Of a stretch of DNA of 9,651 nt, positions 4,909 through 9,651 are shown one piece after another. Numbering within the stretch: position 1 is the first letter of the stretch; every line of letters begins with the position of its first letter. A program made the translations under genes and the position numbers. The notes beneath the pieces are model-generated. The model was not told the origin of the DNA, made no database searches, and saw only the letters and a list, made by a program, of their open reading frames with translations. The DNA comes from DASTCC01 sp035711465 (lineage in GTDB: Bacteria > Acidobacteriota > Vicinamibacteria > Vicinamibacterales > SCN-69-37), in contig DASTCC010000260.1 of the NCBI GenBank assembly GCA_035711465.1, positions 1-9,651 on the forward strand, written 5' to 3'.

Positions 4909-7161
4909 ATGAGTACGACCGGGTCGACGGTTGACGCCCTCGGGCGCTCCCAGCTGCGGCGCCACATGGCGGCGTCGACCGGACGCATCCGGCGGTTGAA
5001 GCAGATCGATCGGCTGGCGGTGGGCATCATCACGCTCGGCGGCATTGCCGTGATCGTGAGCGTCATCGGCATCCTGGCCTTCATCGGCGCGGAGGCCGTA
5101 CCGCTGTTCCGGTCGTCCCAGGCCTCGCTGCTGCGGTCGATGACGCCGGCCGGCGCTGCCGCGACGACGCCATCGATCGCCGGCCGGGCGGTTGTCGGCG
5201 TCGACGAGTCGCGCCGCTTCGTCTATGCGGTCGAGTCGCCTGCGCGCCTCGCCGTCTTCGCGGCCGATTCCGGCGCCCGTCTGGCCGAGATTCCGGTCAC
5301 GAGTCTCGCGGGCGCCGGCGTGACGACGGCATCGCGCTCGCTCGAGGGCGATCTGGTCGCGATCGGAACGGGCGACGGACGGGCCGCGCTCGTCCGCGTG
5401 CAGTTCCCGCCGCCGCAGAACGAGACCGACGCGGCCGCGATTCAGGTCGTCGAACGTGGACTGGTCACGCTCGATCCGGCGGGGCGGCCGATTCAGCGCA
5501 TCGATTTCGTCGAGCAGGACGATCGCCAGATCGTGGCGGCGCTCGTCTCGGATCGCGAGGTCGTGCTCCGGTGGACCGACAGCAGCGGCGCGACGCACCA
5601 GGTGACCGAATCGCCGCAGAACGCGGACGCGTTCACGACCGTCGCCGTCGGCCGGCACGACACGGCGGTCGCCGGGACGCGCGGCGGGTCCGTCTATCAC
5701 TGGGAGCTTGGTGAGCAGGCCACGCTCACCGACATCGTCACCACGGGATCAGCGCCGGTGACCGCGATCGGCTACATCGTCGGCCATCGGTCGATCGTCG
5801 CCGGCACGGGCGGCGGCGGCGTCAGCGTCTTCTTCCGCGCACCGGTCGGCGCCGACGAGTCGCTCGGCATGGTACGGTCCATGACGTTCGACTCCCAGGG
5901 CGCGGCGGTGACGGCGATCGCGGCGTCGACGCGCGATCGGTCGTTTGCCACGGCGGGCGCGGACGGGTCGGTAGTGGTCCGCCATCAGACGTCGGGCCGG
6001 ACGCTGGTGCGCCTCGATGGCACCACGTCGGTGGCGGCGCTGACGATCGCGCCGCGCAGCGATGCGGTCCTCGTCGGGCGCGAGTCGCACGTCGTCGATC
6101 AGTTCGCGCTGGCGAATCCGCATCCCGAAGTGAGCTGGCACACGCTCTTCGGCAGGGTCTGGTATGAAGGCTACCCGCAGCCGGAGTACGTGTGGCAGTC
6201 GACCGGGGCGACCGACGACTTCGAGCCGAAGATCAGCCTCGTGCCGCTGGTATTTGGAACGATCAAGGGCACGGTGTACGCGCTCCTGTTCGCGGTGCCG
6301 CTGGCGATCTTCGGCGCGCTCTACACGTCGCAGTTCGTGCATCCGCGCATTCGCGCCCGGATCAAGCCGACGGTCGAGATCATGGCGGCGCTCCCGAGCG
6401 TGGTCATCGGATTCGTGGGCGGCCTGTATCTGGCGCCGCTGGTCGAGCGCAACCTGGTCGCGTCGCTGCTGCTGATCATCGCGCTGCCGGTCGCCGGCAC
6501 TTCGGGCGCGCTGCTGTGGAACTTCGTGCCGCCGGAGGTCCGGACCCGCCTTCGCACCGGCACGGAGCTGCTCGTCATCGTGCCGCTGCTGATCTTCGGC
6601 GGCTGGCTGGCGTTGATGCTGGCGCCGGGCGTCGAGGCGATGCTCTTCCGCGGCAACGCGCGCCAGTGGATGTCCGACGTCCTCGGCATCACCTATGACC
6701 AGCGCAACAGCCTGGTGGTCGGGCTGGCGATGGGATTCGCGGTGATTCCGATCATCTTCACCATCGCCGAGGACGCGTTCTCGAGCGTGCCGTCGAATCT
6801 GTCGGCGGCGTCGCTGGCGGTCGGCGCCAGCCGCTGGCAGACGGCGGTGCGGGTCGTGGTGCCGACGGCGAGTCCAGGCGTCTTCTCCGCGGTCATGGTC
6901 GGCTTCGGCCGCGCCGTCGGCGAGACGATGATCGTGCTGATGGCGACCGGCAATACGCCCGTCCTCGACTGGTCGATGTTCAACGGCTTCCGCACGCTCT
7001 CGGCCAACATCGCGGTCGAGATTCCCGAGGCCCCGCAGGGCGGCTCGCTCTACCGCGTGCTGTTCCTCTCGGCGGCGCTCCTGTTCCTGATGACGTTCAC
7101 CGTCAACACCGTTGCCGAGGTGATCCGGCAGCGGCTTCGCAACCGGTTCAAGGCGATCTAG
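4909..7161 (+). CDS. pstC: Phosphate ABC transporter permease PstC, enlarged form with periplasmic propeller-like domain
   Basis: At 750 residues this is over twice the length of E. coli PstC (about 320). The first membrane segment is at about 36-62. Residues about 90-405 form a soluble insertion rich in short beta repeats such as AVVGVDESRRFVYAVE, DLVAIGTGDGRAALVRV, TAVAGTRGGSVYHWE, SIVAGTGGGGVSVFF and SFATAGADGSVVVRHQ, a pattern of WD40/YVTN-like propeller blades. With TM1 running inside to outside, the domain should be periplasmic. The permease core resumes at about 445 with membrane segments near 447-472, 490-510, 515-537, 552-573, 600-620, 655-680 and 713-735. The EAA coupling loop that contacts PstB is at 632-658 (SAASLAVGASRWQTAVRVVV and PTASPG). 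FGRAVGETMIVLMATGN (666-682) is a family signature. Enlarged PstC proteins are known in Pseudomonas and Vibrio; the insertion's job is unknown. The ATG at 4909 follows GAGGA with only 3 bases of spacing, so the start is less certain; the next in-frame ATG is at 4966. Confidence 0.92.
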   Translation: MSTTGSTVDALGRSQLRRHMAASTGRIRRLKQIDRLAVGIITLGGIAVIVSVIGILAFIGAEAVPLFRSSQASLLRSMTPAGAAATTPSIAGRAVVGVDESRRFVYAVESPARLAVFAADSGARLAEIPVTSLAGAGVTTASRSLEGDLVAIGTGDGRAALVRVQFPPPQNETDAAAIQVVERGLVTLDPAGRPIQRIDFVEQDDRQIVAALVSDREVVLRWTDSSGATHQVTESPQNADAFTTVAVGRHDTAVAGTRGGSVYHWELGEQATLTDIVTTGSAPVTAIGYIVGHRSIVAGTGGGGVSVFFRAPVGADESLGMVRSMTFDSQGAAVTAIAASTRDRSFATAGADGSVVVRHQTSGRTLVRLDGTTSVAALTIAPRSDAVLVGRESHVVDQFALANPHPEVSWHTLFGRVWYEGYPQPEYVWQSTGATDDFEPKISLVPLVFGTIKGTVYALLFAVPLAIFGALYTSQFVHPRIRARIKPTVEIMAALPSVVIGFVGGLYLAPLVERNLVASLLLIIALPVAGTSGALLWNFVPPEVRTRLRTGTELLVIVPLLIFGGWLALMLAPGVEAMLFRGNARQWMSDVLGITYDQRNSLVVGLAMGFAVIPIIFTIAEDAFSSVPSNLSAASLAVGASRWQTAVRVVVPTASPGVFSAVMVGFGRAVGETMIVLMATGNTPVLDWSMFNGFRTLSANIAVEIPEAPQGGSLYRVLFLSAALLFLMTFTVNTVAEVIRQRLRNRFKAI

Positions 7162-8787
7162 ATGACGTTCCGAGAGCTGTTGCGCCGCGGCGATCCTGCC
7201 ATCTGGTTTGCGGGGACCGGCCTGGGCATCTGCCTGTTGATGATCGCCGGCATGCTCGGGCTCATCCTCGTCAACGGTCTTGGTTTCTTCTGGCCGCGGC
7301 CGCTCGTGCAGGCGACGCTCACGGACGGGTCGGTGCTGCTCGGCGAGCAGGTCGCACACGAGGCGATTCCCAGGCCGGGCACCCCCGATCATCTGCGCGA
7401 CTTCCGGACGCAGTTCAAGGTCGGCAACCGCGATCTCGGCGGCGCCGATTTCCGATGGGTCGAGGACGCGGAGATCGTGTCGCGGTCGACGCCGGCCGAT
7501 GCCACCTACGTGGAGCGGCGCGAATACGGTCCCTTGATCGGCCGGCCGGTGCGTCTCCTCGAAGGGGAGCGTGAAATCGCGACCGGCGTGGACGCAACCT
7601 GGGAGGCGCTGCAGCCGCTCGTCGCCAGGGCCGAGGTCGATCGCGAACGCATTCGCGACATCGAGCGCGACGAGATTGGCGCGATCAATGCGCGGCTGGA
7701 ACGGGAGCGCCTGGCGCTGCGCAAGCTCGAGATCAGCGGCCGTGCCGACCCAGCCAGCCGTGACGAGATTGCCGCGCGGGTCGCCGAGCTGCAAGCCGAG
7801 TACGCCTCTGCCGAGACCCGGCTGGTCGAGACCCTGAGCAGCGCATCGGCGACGCGGGTCGTGTTCGCAGCGGCCGATGGCGCGGAGAAAGAGCTGCAGA
7901 CGCTCGACGTCTACCGCATCTATCGCGCCAACGAGCTGTCGCTGACCGGCCGCATCGGCGTCTATGCCGGTCGCCTCTGGGAGTTCCTGAGCGGCGACCC
8001 GCGCGAGTCGAACACCGAAGGCGGCATTCTGCCCGCAATCTTCGGCACCGTGATGATGGTCATCCTGATGAGCATCCTCGCCGTGCCGTTCGGGGTGCTC
8101 GCCGCGCTCTACCTGCGTGAGTACGCGCGCCAGGGCGTGCTGGTCCGGTTCGTCCGCATCGCGGTCAACAACCTCGCCGGCGTGCCGTCGATCGTGTTCG
8201 GCGTCTTCGGGCTCGGCTTCTTCGTCTACTTCGTCGGCGGCGCCATCGACCAGGCGTTCTTCGCCGAGCGGCTGCCGACGCCGACGTTCGGGACCGGCGG
8301 CATCCTCTGGGCGTCGCTCACGCTCGGGCTGCTGACGGTGCCGGTGGTGATCGTCGCGTCCGAGGAGGCGCTGGGCGCGGTGCCGCGCTCGATGCGCGAG
8401 GCCTCGCTCGCCACCGGCGCGACGAAGTTCCAGACCATCCTCCGCGTCGTGCTGCCGGCCGCAGCGCCTGGCGTGCTCACCGGGCTGATCCTGGCGATGG
8501 CGCGCGGCGCCGGCGAGGTCGCGCCGCTCATGATCACCGGCGTCGTCAAGCTGGCGCCCGACCTGCCACTCGACGGCGTCGCCCCGTTCGTGCATCTCGA
8601 TCGCAAGTTCATGCACCTTGGCTACCACATCTACGACGTCGGCTTTCAGAGCCCGAACGTCGAGGCGGCCAAGCCGATGGTCTACGCGACTGCAATCCTT
8701 CTGCTGGTGATCGTCGTCGCGCTGAACCTGACCGCGATCATCGTCCGCAACCATCTCCGCCGCCGCTACCAGACGTCGGCCTTCTGA
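7162..8787 (+). CDS. pstA: Phosphate ABC transporter permease PstA, enlarged form with coiled-coil insertion
   Basis: PstA pairs with PstC to form the inner-membrane phosphate channel. The 541 residues compare with about 296 in E. coli. TM1 is at about 15-43. Residues about 48-285 are an insertion predicted to be periplasmic: a mixed region (48-150), then a charged helix rich in Arg, Glu, Ala and Leu (about 150-225, around DRERIRDIERDEIGAINARL) that looks like a coiled-coil hairpin, then a short beta segment (TRVVFAAADG). The core begins at NTEGGILPAIFGTV (284-297), a typical PstA entry into TM2. Further helices lie near 296-318, 330-359, 378-402, 432-455 and 507-529. The EAA coupling loop REASLATGATKFQTILRVVL is at 412-431 and is followed by PAAAPGVLTG; GAGEVAPLMITG is at 449-460. 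The start codon abuts the pstC stop (TAGATG), so translation is probably coupled, with AAGGCG inside the pstC end as the likely ribosome binding site. Confidence 0.93.
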   Translation: MTFRELLRRGDPAIWFAGTGLGICLLMIAGMLGLILVNGLGFFWPRPLVQATLTDGSVLLGEQVAHEAIPRPGTPDHLRDFRTQFKVGNRDLGGADFRWVEDAEIVSRSTPADATYVERREYGPLIGRPVRLLEGEREIATGVDATWEALQPLVARAEVDRERIRDIERDEIGAINARLERERLALRKLEISGRADPASRDEIAARVAELQAEYASAETRLVETLSSASATRVVFAAADGAEKELQTLDVYRIYRANELSLTGRIGVYAGRLWEFLSGDPRESNTEGGILPAIFGTVMMVILMSILAVPFGVLAALYLREYARQGVLVRFVRIAVNNLAGVPSIVFGVFGLGFFVYFVGGAIDQAFFAERLPTPTFGTGGILWASLTLGLLTVPVVIVASEEALGAVPRSMREASLATGATKFQTILRVVLPAAAPGVLTGLILAMARGAGEVAPLMITGVVKLAPDLPLDGVAPFVHLDRKFMHLGYHIYDVGFQSPNVEAAKPMVYATAILLLVIVVALNLTAIIVRNHLRRRYQTSAF

Positions 8788-8797
8788 CGGGGGCCGC

Positions 8798-9651
8798 ATG
8801 GGGACTTCGATGATGACCACCGAACCGAGGACCGCACCGGCGCCGCCCGGGCTGAAGACCGACGTGCCCTTCGCCGCCAGGACTGACGCCGTGCCCGAGG
8901 ATGCCCCGGCGATCGAGATCCGCGACGTCAATCTTTACTACGGCGCCAAACAGGCGCTGTTCGACATCTCGATGGACATCGCCAGCAGGCAGGTGACGGC
9001 GTTCATCGGCCCGTCGGGATGCGGAAAATCGACGCTGCTCCGCTGCATCAACCGCATGAACGACCTGATCGACGACGTGCGGATCGACGGCACGTTCCTC
9101 GTAAACGGACAGAACCTCTACGACCGGATGACCGACGTCATCGAGGTGCGGCGGCGCATCGGCATGGTGTTCCAGAAGTCGAACCCGCTGCCGAAGTCGA
9201 TCTACGAGAACGTCGTTTACGGCCTGCGGATCGCCGGCGTCAAGTCCAAGGCGACGCTCGACGCCGCCTGCGAGCGCAGTCTGCGCGGCGCGGCGCTGTG
9301 GGAAGAAGTCAAGGATCGCCTCCATACCAGCGGCCTCTCGCTCTCCGGCGGCCAGCAGCAGCGGCTGTGCATCGCCCGCGCAATCGCGGTCGAGCCGGAG
9401 ATCGTGCTGATGGACGAGCCCTGCTCGGCGCTCGATCCGATCGCGACGCTGAAGGTGGAAGAGCTAATCCAGGAGCTCAAGGACCAGTTCACCATCGTCA
9501 TCGTCACGCACAACCTGCAGCAGGCGGCGCGCGTGTCCGACAGGACGGCGTTCTTCTGGTTAGGCAAGCTCGTCGAGTACAACGCCACGGCCGAGATGTT
9601 CACCAATCCGCGAGAGAAACACACCAACGACTACCTCACGGGGAGGTTTGG
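8798..9651 (+). CDS. pstB: Phosphate ABC transporter ATP-binding protein PstB, partial at the right edge
   Basis: PstB is the cytoplasmic ATPase that powers PstCA. All ABC motifs are intact: Walker A G71-P-S-G-C-G-K-S78, Q-loop glutamine Q126 in MVFQKSNPLP, signature L182-S-G-G-Q-Q-Q-R189, Walker B I202-V-L-M-D-E-P208 with the catalytic Glu, D-loop SALD, and switch His238 in IVIVTHNLQQA. PstB-specific marks include RCINRMNDL and the C-terminal NPREKHTNDYLTGRF. Family members usually end TGRFG, and the window stops two bases into what should be that glycine codon, so about one residue and the stop are missing. Before the ABC domain (IEIRDVNLYYG from about 39) is a Pro/Ala-rich extension of about 37 residues, so it is longer than E. 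coli PstB (257). In-frame ATGs at 8810 and 8813 are possible starts; GGGG before 8810 fits slightly better than the weak G run before 8798. The gene starts 10 bases after pstA. A phoU gene would be expected next. Confidence 0.95.
   Translation, partial: MGTSMMTTEPRTAPAPPGLKTDVPFAARTDAVPEDAPAIEIRDVNLYYGAKQALFDISMDIASRQVTAFIGPSGCGKSTLLRCINRMNDLIDDVRIDGTFLVNGQNLYDRMTDVIEVRRRIGMVFQKSNPLPKSIYENVVYGLRIAGVKSKATLDAACERSLRGAALWEEVKDRLHTSGLSLSGGQQQRLCIARAIAVEPEIVLMDEPCSALDPIATLKVEELIQELKDQFTIVIVTHNLQQAARVSDRTAFFWLGKLVEYNATAEMFTNPREKHTNDYLTGRF

Noticed and set aside
5749..8931. A 1060-codon open frame on the minus strand opposite pstC, pstA and the start of pstB
   Set aside because: It is a shadow frame of GC-rich coding DNA. 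Its translation is dominated by Arg, His, Asp and Glu with no domains, while the opposite strand encodes clear PstC, PstA and PstB.

Overview
The window is high-GC bacterial DNA, about 9.65 kb, with genes packed closely on both strands. The organism is most likely a Gram-negative soil or environmental bacterium. My best guess is Acidobacteriota (Vicinamibacteria-like). This rests on the style of the proteins: a TPR lipoprotein of a type common there, a porin with a particular N-terminal domain, and outer-membrane barrels with alanine-rich signal peptides. No rRNA or other phylogenetic marker is present, so the taxonomic call is inference.

Left part (about 1-1225, minus strand): two genes lie head to tail. 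The first transcribed is a secreted class A beta-lactamase-like serine hydrolase (335-1225). Seventeen bases downstream follows a TPR lipoprotein (317 down to the left edge, truncated). A divergent intergenic region (1226-1379) separates this pair from a plus-strand gene for a small outer-membrane beta-barrel protein (1380-2096).

Middle (2097-2371): the barrel gene ends directly against a tandem 56-bp repeat containing imperfect palindromes. It resembles REP-type elements. The last hairpin is followed by a pyrimidine/T-rich run and probably acts as a terminator that insulates the next operon.

Right part (2372-9651, plus strand): this is a complete-looking high-affinity phosphate uptake operon in the order porin (Porin_O_P type), pstS, pstC, pstA, pstB. 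Phosphate would cross the outer membrane through the porin and be captured in the periplasm by PstS. It would then pass through the PstC-PstA permease, driven by the PstB ATPase. Both permeases are the enlarged type. PstC carries a roughly 315-residue repeat-rich, propeller-like domain between its first and second membrane segments. PstA carries a roughly 240-residue insertion with a charged coiled coil at the equivalent place. Both insertions are predicted to face the periplasm, where PstS docks. PstB is cut by the window edge about one residue before its expected end. No phoU, phoB or phoR is present; phoU would be expected just beyond the right edge.

I see no CRISPR array, tRNA, rRNA, integrase or transposase gene. 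The least ordinary signals are the extracytoplasmic domains of PstC and PstA, the REP-like array used as a gene boundary, and a serine hydrolase with aspartate at the likely Glu166 position.
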